A DNA stretch of 64,000 nt, taken from positions 53,787,162-53,851,161 of the forward strand of contig NW_025335568.1 of the NCBI RefSeq assembly GCF_004798865.1. The letters run 5' to 3'. A model generated the notes under the pieces. That model did not search any database and was not told the origin of the DNA. It was given only the letters and a program-made list of their open reading frames with translations. A program made the translations under genes and the position numbers. Shown one piece after another: positions 20,301-33,182 of the stretch (the first letter of the stretch is position 1; the number at the start of each line of letters is the position of its first letter). This stretch comes from Varanus komodoensis. Lineage: Eukaryota > Chordata > Lepidosauria > Squamata > Varanidae.

Positions 20301-23300
20301 CGCAGTGGAACAAAAAGCGAGTTGCAATAGAAATAATATATGTGTTGCTGCAAATAATAAAGAGAATATGCATTTATTGTAAATATTTGTTTATTTGCTT
20401 GGAGTGCAATTCTTTGAAAGTTTAGACACAAAATGGACCTACAACAAACATCTGACCCTGAAAGGATTTTATCCTACTTCTCAATCCAACAAGGTTCCTG
20501 GAATGGTTTACAGTGTATGAGCAAAACAAAACAGGCACATCGCACAAGGAAAAGGAAAAAAGGCCGGCACAGCACTCTACATTTTTAGCAGAAACAGTCC
20601 TGCAGAATTCTGGGAATTAAAGGGTTTTTGTTTCTGCTTACACCTACCTAGGAGTGCATCCTAAACAGGCTTTTTGCTTTCCTCTCCAAGGGTGAGTGCA
20701 AGCAATCCAACTAGAACTGGTCCTTTGCCTGTTTGAGTCTCCCTTGCATTTCTTCCTTCCCACAGAGAAGCCAATTTCAGTTCTATGCGTTCTTTGTATA
20801 GTAAATGCAAATAGACTCACTGGCCTATTAGAAAAAAATTATAAAGGAAGTATAACATAATTCCCTATTGATCTCCACCAAAAGGCATTTGAGATGGGTG
20901 TTTATGGCATAAGCAGTTATAGAGATATAATCTATACGATGATATATGTCTCCTGAGTAAGTTCCATTGAATTTAATGGACTACTCCCAGGAAAAAATGG
21001 TGAGAGAAGAGCAGACCAATTGTGTATTTCTCTACGGTTCAGAGAAATTAAGACTGAGGGCCTGAATTGGCATCCACCAATAATCCTGCCTCATAAATAC
21101 ATGAATCAGTAAAGGAGACATTTCCCAGAGCAACCTAAATGCAAACCAGACGTTATTCTTTTGAGTGTCCCATTCAGGCATAGGTGAGACAGTCCTGTGT
21201 TTGTACTCATTATTCAAACCTGATGTTTCAATAGCAGCAGCACTTCCAAAGTGTGCACTTTGTCTTTTCAGGTTTCTTTTTAGCACAACTGATGGGTAAA
21301 AGGTCTTTCTACTATCTTGTGGAAGGAATTGCTCAGTGCACAAAAACTTATCAGGCAAGAGATTCTGTTCAGGACAAATATCTGCTCCTCAAGTTCCGTG
21401 AATGTACCCACGATGCAGCTCCATTCTTCAGTCACAAGGAACGACTGAGTGGGTGGATTTAGCATAGGAACATGGCTTATGTGCTCCGGCTCGTTTATGC
21501 TGCAATCATTTGTAAAAGCCTTGATACTGGAAGATTGGCAGTGGGCATCTGCCAGACTGTGTTTGTTATTAATATGCACAGCAAACTGGCAAAATATTTC
21601 TGAAGTCATTCCTGAAGACAAAAGAAACGATTTAGCACTCACTCGAGCCTAATGTCGCAAGATGAAGTCATAGCTGGTTTGAAATTGTACCAGGATGTCT
21701 AAAATGAGGTTTGCTGCAATCTCAGGGGTAATTCATGATGGGGGGAGTTGGCACCTGTTGCAGCTGAAAGGCAAGTCTTGCCTGTGCGATTTAATGCATG
21801 CCTACAGACTGCTTACTCAATTCCTCAGTAATCAACTCTTTCCGCTTCTGAGTCCACCAACGAAGCTGCAGCCATTCCCAAGAACACTCTGAAAAAAGAA
21901 AGTGTTAGAGGCAGGTCTTCTTCAGAACCACGCTTAGCCTGATGCAGGGGAGATAACAAAGGGAATTGCCTCTGAGTACGTGCAGTGTTCCATTCCTTTC
22001 CTTCAGGACTGCAGCTAACCTTTGGGGCCACATGAAGGCTTCGCCCGGATTTGCTTGTATGTGTATGCCATGCCTACTGTGGGTAACCTGACGTGGGGTG
22101 CTGGATTCAGATCCTGCCAAGTTTATTCCCCTACCAAGACATGGTCTAAAAGAAAAGCAGTGTAACTGGCACTGAACCAGTTTGCATTTGGTCAGTACCT
22201 GCCCAGGCAGGCTCTAGTTTCTGAGGGCCCTGGCCAGGCTTCCTCAACAGGCTTCCTCCTCTGGTGGGCTGAGCTTCTCCCCAGCATCATCCCCAGTGGT
22301 TATAGCTCCTCACCCTCTTTCTCATCTTGCTTGTTGACAGGAAGGGAACCACTAAGCAAGGAGCCATAGCATCTGCTCCTTCTTCTCAGCATCCCTGTTG
22401 CCTGAGCCAGAGGAAAAGATAATAATGAAAAATATGCTTTCAAAATTTCATTTTTCTGTAATTACATTAGCAAGTCATAAATAGTTTATAACTACACTGT
22501 ATATATGAATTATAACTTATATCAGCTTTGCATTAAAATTTACTGTGAAGTTCTACCACTTTTATTTCTGTGTACTGACGTCCTTGAGTGCATTTTCAAA
22601 GAAGTGCCTGTTAGTGTGAATAAGGGTGCTATGCCAGGCATGTCCAGATCAAAAAAGGCCCTATAACGCCCAGTGTGTGCCAGCCAGCACGGCTACATGA
22701 CTGCAGACTTTAGTCCTTGCCAATACAATCACAGAAAGATGAAATTTTGAAACTGTGTGCTTTATTATTCAAAAGACATTAGACTGTTAGAACACAGAAT
22801 AATGAAAAGATCACTGTTTTTAATTAATTTTCCTCCTCACATTCATCCTAGCTAATTTGAAAACTCAGATTGTGAAAAGTTAGCTAACTGGAAAAGTTCT
22901 GGATTTCCCCTGGTATCAACAAGGAATTGAAGGTCCAGAGAACCTTCCACTAAAACATACCTCTCACAAGGGTGTGTATTCCTTTGGAACTGAAAGATCT
23001 GCAGTTCTAATTTGGAGATCATCCTTGATTGATGTGGATGAAGCATCTGCATAGTTCTGATGAGCCACTGGGCCTGGATACCCAGATGGCCAGCCACAGG
23101 CACTTCAAGTGCTGCTGTATCTGTACAGCAGCCCATGAAATGGTCACCTGTGAATGTGCAGCCGCAGATGGTCACATGCAAGCATCAGGAAAGGAACAGT
23201 TTATAGCTCTAAACACTGTAAGGTCCACAGTCAGCACCCGGATGCCACACTGCAGAGGGCACCAGTGAAAAGATGAGGACATCCTATTTCTCAAGATCTG

Positions 23301-24112
23301 GAAAACATGCTGAGGGCCAGGGAGAAACTTTGAAAAACGGGCTGCTTCTCAACCAAGCCAAGACGCCTCACCTGCAAATTGTCGAGTGCCCTTACGTTGA
23401 AAGGCCATGGACCTCTGTTTTCAGCACACAACATCCTCAGGGTTGGGAGTGAGACGGAACATGCTTTGGGCACACGTTCCCAAGGGCTGCTGACTGGTCT
23501 CCAGAAGAAGAATCAGAAGAGATGTAGGAGGGGACCTGAGAATGTGGGCCAGCCCCAGACATTGGGATGAGAGAAGCAGAGACACTTACCTGCTTGCATC
23601 CCAGCAATGGAGGAAGAACTGGCAAAGTAGGTAGGAGTATTTCTGGTGGTTGACTTCCTCCAGGTTTATGGTATTTTGTTGTCATCAAAAACTTTTTATT
23701 GCAACAGGCATGCAACCTTCCGTGTTGCTAATGTTTTAACACTTTTGCAAAATGCATAGATTTGTAATCTACTCTTTTTCATTGCCATGTGTAGTATAAA
23801 GGCTTGCTTTGTGTTTGATCACTTTGTGTTTGATGAACCGTTGCACTGAATGACATACTTTGCCCTGGTTATCCATTTGATGCAGAATGTGTGAGGCATA
23901 AGGATATGATCCAACAAAGTGTTTGTGCCCCTGCTGATTCTCCTCAACTGCATAAATTCTTTCGCACAACCAGAGCCCGCCACTTATGCAAAAGGGAGCC
24001 AATACCTCGAAGGGAAAACTGAAATGAGTGGAAATATGCATTTCTGGAAGGAGGCACATTATCAAAGCTCCTACAGGGGAGCTCTGCAAACCTGGCTCCT
24101 TTCCGAAATGAG

Positions 24113-24250
24113 TGTGAAGAACACAAGAGGAGCCATGCTGGGTGAGACCACGTCCATCTAGTCTAGCATTCTGTTCACACAGTGGCTAACCAGCTGCCCA
24201 CAGCAACCCACCCATAGCCTTGTCCCAAACATACCTGCTAGGAGTCGTAG
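24113..24250 (-). mobile_element. CR1 3' end, antisense
   Basis: AACACAAGAGGAGCCATGCT, CCATCTAGTCTAGCATTCTG and CACACAGTGGCTAACCAGCT are the reverse of the squamate CR1 3' UTR (compare 17.36 kb). Confidence 0.65.
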
Positions 24251-24254
24251 GTCA

Positions 24255-24620
24255 TCTTCGGGGGTCCTTTTTCGGGGGTCCTTTCCAAAGGAAGTGAGGC
24301 AGGTGGCTACCCGGAGGAGCCTTTTCAGTTGTGGCACCCCAGCTGTGGAATGAGCTCCACAAAGAGGTACACTTGATGCCTACTTCGTATTTTTTTCAGT
24401 ACCGGATGAAGACCCTTTATTCTCCCAGTATTTTAACCATTTAACCCTTTAGCTTTATTATGAATGTGGCATTTTGTTCTGTACTGCTGCTAAGTTTTGG
24501 TGTTGATTGAATTGCAATTGCTATTGCAGTTTGTTGTTTTAAATTGATTTCTCTGTGTGTGCATGTCTGTCTAACGTTTTTTAACCAGCCAGAGAATCTT
24601 GGCTATTGGGCAGTTTTAAA
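24255..24620 (+). mobile_element. L2-like LINE 3' end, sense
   Basis: GGAGCCTTTTCAGTTGTGGC and CCCCAGCTGTGGAATGAGCT encode the worn FS.VAP.LWN block. TACCGGATGAAGACCCTTTA and a long T-rich 3' UTR follow, ending CCAGCCAGAGAATC. Confidence 0.6.
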
Positions 24621-25365
24621 ATGAAATTGCAAGAAAGAGAGAGTGAGAGGGAGGGAGGGAGAGACCCACCTGCTCAGGATCACAAACCCCTCCCAGTTCA
24701 TATAGACATACTTTCTCTGAGACTGAGTCCTTTCATATTAGAACTTCCGCTGGGAACCACCCATGTTTAGGCAGTGGGTCTCACCTGTGCAACCAAAGCA
24801 GTGGATTTGCTGCTTGTGGAAGGGAATCAGAAGGGGCGTGAGCACTCTGTTGGATTCTGCCCTGAACGTTCAGAATCAATCAGTATTTTTAGTTACTTTT
24901 GAGAGTGTACTATACCTACTATCAAAAAATGAGTACACAGTGGACTAAAAGCAACTTGCCCTTTTCCACCCCTGGCCACCATGAAATTACAGAAGGTTCA
25001 CAGGTAACACAAAGGAGCACATTCAAATACAACAGAAAACATCAAAAAGGACCATGTGAGTGAGTCCAACTCCACACAAACACCAAACTGTAATGCACTT
25101 ACCATGGGTGCATGTAAAATAACCCAAGCACTGCAGTTGTGATGGTTAGTGTTGGGAAAATTTGGATAAGTCCTGTCTGGAAAGCATTACTTCTGTGTGC
25201 CTTTGCATTGTGGGATCAAATCCTGTCTTCCTTCTCAAAACCAAGCAGTCACTGTTTAAAATGGCATTCCCCCACTCCTTTCTCTCACCTTTAGCTGTGG
25301 GCTACAGTACGCAGGCCATGTAGTCCAAATTTACATTGTATACCTTCACAATGATTAAATAGTCA

Positions 25366-25880
25366 TTGTTGGAATTCAAGGAAGTATCTTCCTAGCCCAG
25401 AGGCTGCATGTGCCCTGGCCAATTCAGAATGTCTAGAGTCTAGATAAGAATCTTGAGTTCATGCATAGTTTCTCAGTAGCTTGAATTTACATGTCTAAGC
25501 AGACCTGGAGATGGGTTCAAGCTACTGAACTAAAGTGTCAGTACACTGCAATTTGAAATATTGTAATCTTATTGTCACTGTGTGATTGACTGACATTCCT
25601 TTATCTGTTCTGTATGTGATGACCTCAGAATCTTATTGTAATCTCTGCATTCTGTCATCATTTGCCCTGTACCTGTGTACCTATAAAATACCCTGCAATG
25701 TGTTGAAGCTTTGCTGCAGAGTTCACCTCTGCCTGCCCGGTAATGCATGCATTATCGTGAGTACTGCAGGAACCTTGGGGTAAATACAATAAAGCCTCAG
25801 ATGGTCTGGACGCTTGGTCTTTCCCACGAACCCGAGTTTTAGTCCCTCTTCTCAAATTGAGATTCCGGGATTCTGACATT
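25366..25880 (+). mobile_element. Solo LTR, endogenous retrovirus-like
   Basis: A block of about 510 bases with LTR layout. It starts near TGTTGGAATTC and ends near GATTCTGACA, which are short inverted repeats of the TG...CA type. Inside are a TATA-like box (CTATAAAATACC, about 25681) and a poly(A) signal (CAATAAAGCC, about 25788) at R/U5-like spacing. A 5-base direct repeat AGTCA flanks it (25361-25365 and 25881-25885). There is no internal region, so it is the fossil left by recombination between two LTRs. The family is not determined. Confidence 0.55.
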
Positions 25881-27489
25881 AGTCACATTTGTTGATGGCC
25901 ACTATTTGTTGATGGGATCTCCAGGTTATCTCCCATCCCAAGACTTCATCAAAGCTGAATCCCAAACATTTCTCAGTTGAAATCCCTGCATTTTTCATGG
26001 AGGGCGGCTGAAATTATTGTCGGGCCTCTGACGCCTCTTCCAAACCTCTTGTTATCCAATGTGAGCCTTCCAAAATCTTTCCCAGAAGAATGTCCCTCAG
26101 CTGCTTCTCTCCCATTCCTGAAAAACCATCAATCTAGAAGATAATTGCAAACTCCAGGAGTGGAGCAGGGCTATGCTGACAAATATTCTGGGACAGCCAT
26201 GCCCATCATGGTAGTTGGAAATAACCAGAGCTGCTGTGAGAGAAGAAAAAGGCTGTTGGCCTGTCCATCTTCATCACCATCAGAACACATGTCTGTCTGA
26301 GGTACAGGTGGAGGCTGGGGAGAGAGACAGGTTTGGCTGGCAGGTAACATGGAGTCAAGGAAGCAGAAGCGAGTTGCAGAAAATTCTTGCATGTGGCTTA
26401 GTGGAATGGTAGCACATGCTGAGTGTTCTTGGTAGGATGAAGTGGGACAAAGAGGGTTGAATTTTTCATACCGATCCAAAGCAACCAGCCCTATCATAGC
26501 CTAAAGGTCTAGTTAGTACAAATTTCAAATAGAAACTACATCAGCATGTTCTCCATTGTTTATGGGCAAAGCAAGACTCTAAGAAAACTTGGAATAGTCT
26601 CTTTGCTAATTTTAGGAATAACTTCACTCTCTCTCACATGCTATTCTTATCATAAACGTGACCGAGCCTTTCCTGAAAGTGAGGTTTGCTGGCCATGTCT
26701 CTAATTTACTTCTGCTGGGAGCACTAGCAGGTTTATTTTCCAATTTAGCAACTCACAGAAAGGTGCACAGAAAAAAATATATTAAACGGCTTGAACTTCC
26801 ATTGTATAGTGTAACTCTTGTGCCGCCAGGCAAATGCCACAGTAGGATGAATTGGCAGAAGTATTATGGCACAGGATGCAATTGATTTGCTCTATTCCGG
26901 GCTTGACTAGTGTTTTGTTTTGTTCTGTTCTCTAGCATGCAGTCATTAAGGCAGAGACAAAGGAGAAAGGATTGGGAGGAGAGCTATAAAGATGTCAGAG
27001 AGATTGCAGGTACAACTTGGGTGCATGGCAGGAAAAGATGCAATAAACTAAGCATGAGAGATTGAGAGGGAGAGAGGCTGGTCTTAATTTCAGCTTTAAA
27101 GTTGTCCTTTTCTAGCAACCTGCTGGATGGAAGAAAGAGTAGAGAAAGAAAGAGGGCAGAGTGTTGCCAAAGGGCAATAGTTTCTCTTAGGATCCAGAAA
27201 CAATGAACACAGTAATAGCCAAAGGAAAGGTTTTTCTAAAGCGGGGGCTGCCAGGGTCTACGGCTGGAATGTGGATGGCAGGAGACATGGCAAGACAAGA
27301 GCAACAGAGGCACCAGGTCCAGGACAGCAGAAAGACACAGTCCAAAAACAGGGTTTAAGGGAAAGTCTACATCACAGTCATGGTACAGGCCAGGAACCAG
27401 TAGCATGCATGTGGGCAGAACAAGGACAGGGTCAAAAATAAGCCATGGGCTGAGAACCAGGAAGACCAACAGAGGTGCAGGTATCAGAG

Positions 27490-27890
27490 GTGTACCCTTG
27501 GAGAGGATACCAGGGCAGGAGACAAGGCAGGGCAATAGACACAGCAAGGCAAGATACACAAGACAACAGGAACCAGCTGTGTCAAGGGTCAGGCAAGATG
27601 CAGGAGCTGACAAACCTGCAATGCCAAGGCAACATGACAAGGCAGGATACACAGGCAAGGCAAGATGCAGGGCGCAGGTGCAGCAGCAGAAGGCAAACCT
27701 GTGTTGCTGAGTCAACACGGCAAGGCAGGAGACATGGCAAGAGGCAGGGGCACAGCAGGAACCGGGGCAGAGGCAGCCGGGCAAGATGCAGGCGGTGCAG
27801 CACCAGGAGGACCTGTGCTGCTGAGGCAACACGGCGGGGCAGACACCCGGGGCTGGCGCTATAGCAGGCAGGAGGACCTGCATCGCGGAG
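27490..27890 (+). repeat. GC-rich minisatellite-like block
   Basis: Imperfect units of about 84-114 bases. The word CAAGATGCAGG recurs at 27594, 27661 and 27783, and an ACCTGYRNTGCY..AGGCAAC type word starts at 27613, 27697 and 27811. Purine/C-rich composition without stops leaves several frames open on both strands (up to 215 codons, Cys/Leu/Pro-rich on the minus strand). This is a composition artefact rather than a gene. Confidence 0.6.
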
Positions 27891-28237
27891 ACCAGCTCTC
27901 GTATAGCCCTTCCTCCAGAACTCCCAGCTAGTGCCTGTCACTTGACTGAGAGCTCCAGCGGGGCCTGGGACCCATCCTGCAATATGGGGGTGCTTGCTCT
28001 GGTTCTGGCCACCAGAGCAGCCCAGATCCTGACAGAAACAAATGGAGAAAGCAAAAAAGCAAAACACTATAAAGTAATGATTGCAATAAAAATTTATAGA
28101 GTAAGATAATAATGGTAATGGCTCTACTGTCACTGGGAACACTTAGAATCAGTGGTGGACACTCCAATAAAGGCCTAGTTCAGATCTTAACCTCTGTCAA
28201 GGTTCTTAATTGACAGTTTCAGTTTCCCAGGGACACA

Positions 28238-28560
28238 CAAGCTGGGTTCACATGATGTAACAGGCCACCATGTTTTTTACCATTGTTTGTCTGGCAGGTT
28301 ATCCAAACCCACCTGTAGTATTTCAGCATGGTACCTTTAGTTTTTAGAAACCATGACAGGAAACATTTATTTGTTCTATGGTTTCTGCTTACCATGAAGG
28401 CTTCTTGTAGCCTCAGAACCTGGGATAATGGTTTCCATGGTTGTGGTATTCGACTACCACAGAGTCCCTTTGAAAGAGTGGCCACTGTAGGAGCCTCTCC
28501 AGACATCCAGCCTTTACTATCCATCTCTGCCTAGTCCCGAGTCATCACTTACCTGACTCC
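28238..28560 (-). repeat. Unnamed interspersed repeat, copy A
   Basis: The reverse strand reads GGCTCCTACAGTGGCCACTC, ACCACAACCATGGAAACCAT, CATAGAACAAATAAATGTTT and CATGGTTTCTAAAAACTAAA, in the same order as GGCTCCTACAGTTGCTGCTC, ATCATGACCATGGAAGCCAT, CAGAGAACAAATGGTTGTTT and CACGGTTCCTAAAGACCAAA at 50.08-50.25 kb. At least 250 bases align by eye. I do not recognise the family. Confidence 0.65.
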
Positions 28561-29299
28561 CACAGGTTGCTCTCTGTTCCCATCTTCCTCCATCTTCTCT
28601 GTGGTCATCCAGATGTTCACCAGCTGCTTTGTAGCTTTAGTGGAGCATGCAGAGCTGTCCAACAGTGGGGCCTAGAGAATCAGCCAGCCTCTGAACTGAT
28701 ATCTGCCTGGTGTGGTTTTCACAAATGCCAGTCTAACCTTTTATTTTATTTAAAAATATTTGAATACCTGGCACATGCTGGCACAGAGAGCACTATAATG
28801 TGTGTGTGTGTGGGGGGGGGTGAGACAATGAGATTATGAGCACCACTTTTGGGCAGTGCAGTTTGCATACAGCAGAAAATTTTGACAGGTATTTCGAGAT
28901 AGTAACCTCAAGAAGGAAGGTCCTGAAATCTTTTAAAGAAAACAATAATGTTTCTTTTGCTGCTGAAAATTGCTTTACTGTAGAAGAGTCATTCCTGTTG
29001 GGATGGTTTGGCTTGAGGTTGGGAAGGTTTGTCCGTGTTGGAATAATGACTGCAGTGCATTTCAGTGGCCATTAAGGGGCATGCTCCCATAACAAGGCTC
29101 CAAATGTGGATACATGACAAGGCGTGATGTATTTTCTGGCAAAGGAGGGGGATGGAGGACAGGTCTTCATGCTTACCCAAAGGGACTGCAGGGCACTTGA
29201 GCAGGAGAAGATGAAGAGGAACTCGCATGCAGTATTGTGGGTGGTGGAAATGATGCTGATGGAGGAAGAGTAGGAACTGGGCAGTGGCAGTGGGGCAAT

Positions 29300-29480
29300 G
29301 TGGGAACCAGTCTGGCACAGTGGGGAGCTTGCTGGATGAGGGATATGAAAGATCTGGGTTCTAGTCCCCACTTGGCTATGAAGCTCACTAGATAGCTTAA
29401 ACCCAGTTGCTCACTCTCAGCCTCACCTACCTCACAGGGTTGTTGTGAGGAGAAGATTGAGAGGTTGACATTCTTTGCCA
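29300..29480 (+). mobile_element. Sauria-type SINE, 3' shortened
   Basis: ACCAGTCTGGCACAGTGGGG, GATCTGGGTTCTAGTCCCCA and CACCTACCTCACAGGGTTGT. The middle (GGGCCAGTCACAG) is worn and the tail is absent. Confidence 0.65.
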
Positions 29481-29757
29481 CACTGTCCTTTCTTCTTTTA
29501 TCATGGGATGTGGATGGACAGATATGTGTCTGGTTACAAGTACTTATTTTATTATTTTCATGTTAAAATATCCCTTTCTGTCATAAAAATCTCTTTTCCT
29601 ATTATTGATGATGCCATGAAACTAGTGAGTTGATATGGTGGAAATGCACATGTTCAGAATATTTCATTTGTTCTTTGGGTGGCAAAAAGTTTTGGGCGGT
29701 TGCTTAACATATTAGGAATGTAGAAGTCGGAGAAGATAAACGTGTTAGCTGCGTGTT

Positions 29758-29880
29758 TCATACAATCATAGAACAGTTGAGTTCGAAGGGACCAAGAAGG
29801 CCATCCGGTCCAACCTGCTCTCAGATGGCCGTCTGGTTGCATCTTGAGTGCCTCTAGTGTGGGGCAGCCCGTGTGGTTCA
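29758..29880 (-). mobile_element. CR1 3' end, antisense
   Basis: CAATCATAGAACAGTTGAGT, TCGAAGGGACCAAGAAGGCC and CATCCGGTCCAACCTGCTCT match the reverse of the CR1 3' UTR shared by birds and reptiles. Confidence 0.65.
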
Positions 29881-30654
29881 TGTGGGTTTTGGAGCCATCG
29901 AAAGGGTCTATTAGGAATGCAGAAACCATTGTAGAGCATGAAATAGGGGTGGTAAAGAAGATAAATGTTGTGTGTTTTTAGACCATGTGAGTTTTATGCT
30001 CATGGTCCCCATAAGACCATTAAAGCCAGGAGTATAAATTACCTGGTGAGCTATGTATGGTTGGTTCATGGGTCAGAAGATGCACTGGGATGAGGCAGAG
30101 GCATATCATTGTCTTGCAAATATCTCCTTTAGCATTTCCAGAGGTTCATTCAAAACCGTCTTTTAAGACTGCTGAATAAAATATAAAGCAGGGGACCAAC
30201 TTCTGCTGTCTGAGCTACAAATGCAGTCACAGAGCCATTAACCAAACAATATTCAATAAGTACAATTCACATTTTTCCTTATTTGATAGGATATAAACCT
30301 CAGTATGAATGTTTAAAAAGTGATAACATTGTGATACATCCATTATGCCTGTTTTGGAAATAGTTATTTAAATGCTTTCAGTTTGATGTATGATCCCAGA
30401 GCATATTGTCTCTGTGCAACAAGGGACATAGTTATTTGATTTATACCCTGATGCTCTACCAGAAATGTCAGTTGACATGGATACAACTTCCAGTAATAAT
30501 TGTTGGAGTGCTGAGGAGGCTTTGTGGCTCAGCCTCTACTCAATAAAAGGCCGCTATAAGGCAGCATACAGAGTCTGTTGGGAACTGGTAAGCCATTCGG
30601 CTGCAAATGGTCACTTGCGTCAGTCCAGTAAATTTCTCTCTGCCAAGGCAAATG

Positions 30655-30722
30655 GGAACATAGGAAGCTGTCTTATACCATATCAAACCATTGGTACCTC
30701 TAGCTCAGTAGAGCCAGGTAGG
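30655..30722 (-). mobile_element. tRNA-derived SINE (second family), 3' piece, antisense
   Basis: GGGAACATAGGAAGCTGTCT, TATACCATATCAAACCATTG and CTAGCTCAGTA are the reversed 3' end of the family seen complete at 47.65 kb. Confidence 0.6.
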
Positions 30723-30789
30723 AAGAAACACTGCATTTTCCCCTTTGCTCCACTGAACATGGAGTAATGTCGCCCCCACCAGCATCTCA

Positions 30790-31240
30790 GTATTGTATGG
30801 GCCATTGTTGGTCATCCTGTCCAGCCCCTCCTCAATGCAGAGAATTCAGGACATCCTTAGCAGATGCCTCTTCAGCCTCTGGTTGAAGACCAGACCCCTA
30901 ACAAGGAAGAACCCACCACCTCTCTAAGTAATTGGCCCAGCTGAGCTGCTTTTATCATCAGGATGTTTCCCATAATGGTCAATGGGAATCTGCTCTTCTT
31001 TACCTAAGCTCATTTAGAGCTAGTCCTTCCCTCCACAACACCAAAAAGCAACCCTTTGCATTTCAGGTCTCTGGAGAAGGCTGCCATGTTCCATCATCTC
31101 CTTCTGCCTTCACTGCTTTAGACCAAACATACGGCATTCCTGCAGGCTTTCCTGGCAGCATTTCCTTTGCATACTCCTGCTATCTTCATTGCCCTCCTCT
31201 GAACCTGTTCCACTTTGTCAACAGCCTTCTCAGCACAGCA
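30790..31240 (-). mobile_element. CR1 3' end, antisense
   Basis: GTCATCCTGTCCAGCCCCTC, CTCTTCAGCCTCTGGTTGAA, CACCACCTCTCTAAGTAATT and GCCCTCCTCTGAACCTGTTC run in the order of a reversed CR1 3' region. This is the longest such tail here. Diverged. Confidence 0.65.
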
Positions 31241-32635
31241 TTCAGAAATGCACATGGTACTGCAAAGGAGGGCTGGGAACCGTTGGAGAGGCAACGTTCA
31301 GGTGGAGCGCAGGGTGGGAGTGCAGGCGGGGAAATCCGGGAGTCTGTGTTTCTCAGAGATCATTTGTCTCTTGGCTTCAGTTAAGAGGCTCAAGATGTAC
31401 CCTTCTGATCCCAAAGGGATCCTCTTCTTTACTTAATCCACAGCTGGGTAATCTTTTATTCAGTTGGGTGATATTACATTAATTTGACAAGTCCTGTGAA
31501 CTCCTGTCTGAAAGATGCTTTCCCAGCAATCACTTGTTTCATTTGCTCTTACCGGCAAGATAAAGATGAAGAGACAAAGAGATTTCACTGCCAAATTACA
31601 GATTAAGTTCAAGATGACTATAACAATAGCTGGCACAACAGGAGAGGTCACTTGGAGGTAACAGAGGGATGGAGGGAAATGCATGCTTATTCCACCCTGA
31701 CCAGCTGCTTCCGCCCTTGTTTGAATACTGGTGGGATCCAACTTGGTTGCTCCATTTGCAGAAGTACCGCTGTACCAAACGGAAGGGATAGTCCGATAAA
31801 TGCAACTTTCCTTCTATGAACTTCATTAATGAAGCAACCAGGTTGGGTCCTACCCCGAGTCTGGATGAGCATCTGGCCGGCAAGCAACATCCAGTACATG
31901 GCAGTCCTCTTCATGATAGTTACGGATAAGAATGTAGAACAATTTTGCTTCAAGTCACAAATCATCTGGACTTGCCCCAGGCACAAACGCATTTTTGGAA
32001 AAATGTTTGCACATTCCTGTACTTATGATCAGGTTTGCAACATCTGTACTTTTTAAAAACAAAAAAGCGGCTCATCTTCAGATTTTAGTCAGTGCTAGAA
32101 AGGTTTGTTTGTTGTGTTCAAATGAATTAAAAATCAGATTGCAAATGAAAACAGGAGCCAGCCAAACCAAGCTTTGAAGTGAACTTTGGAATTTTGGGTG
32201 AGCTCAAACAGCCTTGGTTCTCCCATCTTAGGTACACGCCAGAAGAAATCTGAATTTTAAAAACCAGACCGTTTCTTTGCACAGAGTCTGCACGAGTTGC
32301 TATGTTACGCGCCATGAGCTGAGTGCACGTGGGCAGAAAGGGGTCTTGTGCTCCACTTCCTCTGCACTCCTTGTGGGGAGGGGCAGCTCAGGCCAGGAGC
32401 CCCTCTATTGGGCCACTGTCCTGTACAGCTGCGGAGGGGGCCGCCAAGGACTGGGCAGAGGACACAGCCCTGAAAAACAGGCCAGCAGGCTGCGCCACCC
32501 CTGCCAGCCGAGGGGGAAGCATCCAGCCAGCCCAGGTGGGGACCGTGCTCTTGCCAAGCAGGTGAATGCACCTGGTGCCGATGCCATGCATACCCTACTG
32601 CCAAGAAAGCAGAGGAAGGGTCTGTTTCATGCATG

Positions 32636-32978
32636 CATTATATTTATATCCCACCTCTTTCCTTCCAAGACTGTGGCTTCCACTGTACCTCAGATAACAG
32701 GCTGACTTAGAGGGTGCAGTGGAAATACACATATGTATTTATTTAAATATATTTATATCCTATTCTTTTCATTTCAAGGAACTCAAAGCGATTTACATAA
32801 TTCTCCTCATTCTCTCAAGTCGTATCGTCCCAGTAACAACCCTGTGAGGTAGGTTGGGCTGAGAGCCTGTGACTGGCCCAAAGTCACCCAGCTGGCTCCA
32901 TGGCTGAGCAGGGACTAGAACCCGGACCTCCTGAGCTCCAGTCCTGCACTCTTAACCATTACACCACACTGGCTCTTT
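32636..32978 (-). mobile_element. Sauria-type SINE, antisense, with a second partial tail
   Basis: AACCCTGTGAGGTAGGTTGG, GCCCAAAGTCACCCAGCTGG, GGGACTAGAACCCGGACCTC and CTTAACCATTACACCACACT are the full SINE read in reverse (about 32735-32978). Just to the left, TTATATTTATATCCCACCTC looks like the tail of another copy. Confidence 0.75.
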
Positions 32979-33182
32979 AGCTGTAGGAAGACATTCCAAC
33001 ATTTATATTAAGGGAAATGCTGCACAAAACCTGGGAAACCACTAAACCATCATCAGCTATGGGACAGGGGATATGAACAACTGGGAGCCCTAGAGGGCAA
33101 AACTGAGACTCCAGTAAGCTAGGTTTGGCCCGTTTACCCGTCCTGTGCATAAGTCAAGCATTTTAGAAGGAAGTGGTTTCCT

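Noticed and set aside
20116-20382. 88-codon plus-strand frame in the CpG block (MMRRRVQNQPIGG...)
   Set aside because: Short, basic, with no recognisable domain or splice context; kept only as a possible promoter block.
27236-27883. 215-codon Cys/Leu/Pro-rich minus-strand frame
   Set aside because: Overlaps an imperfect tandem repeat that is open in several frames; low-complexity composition and no domain.
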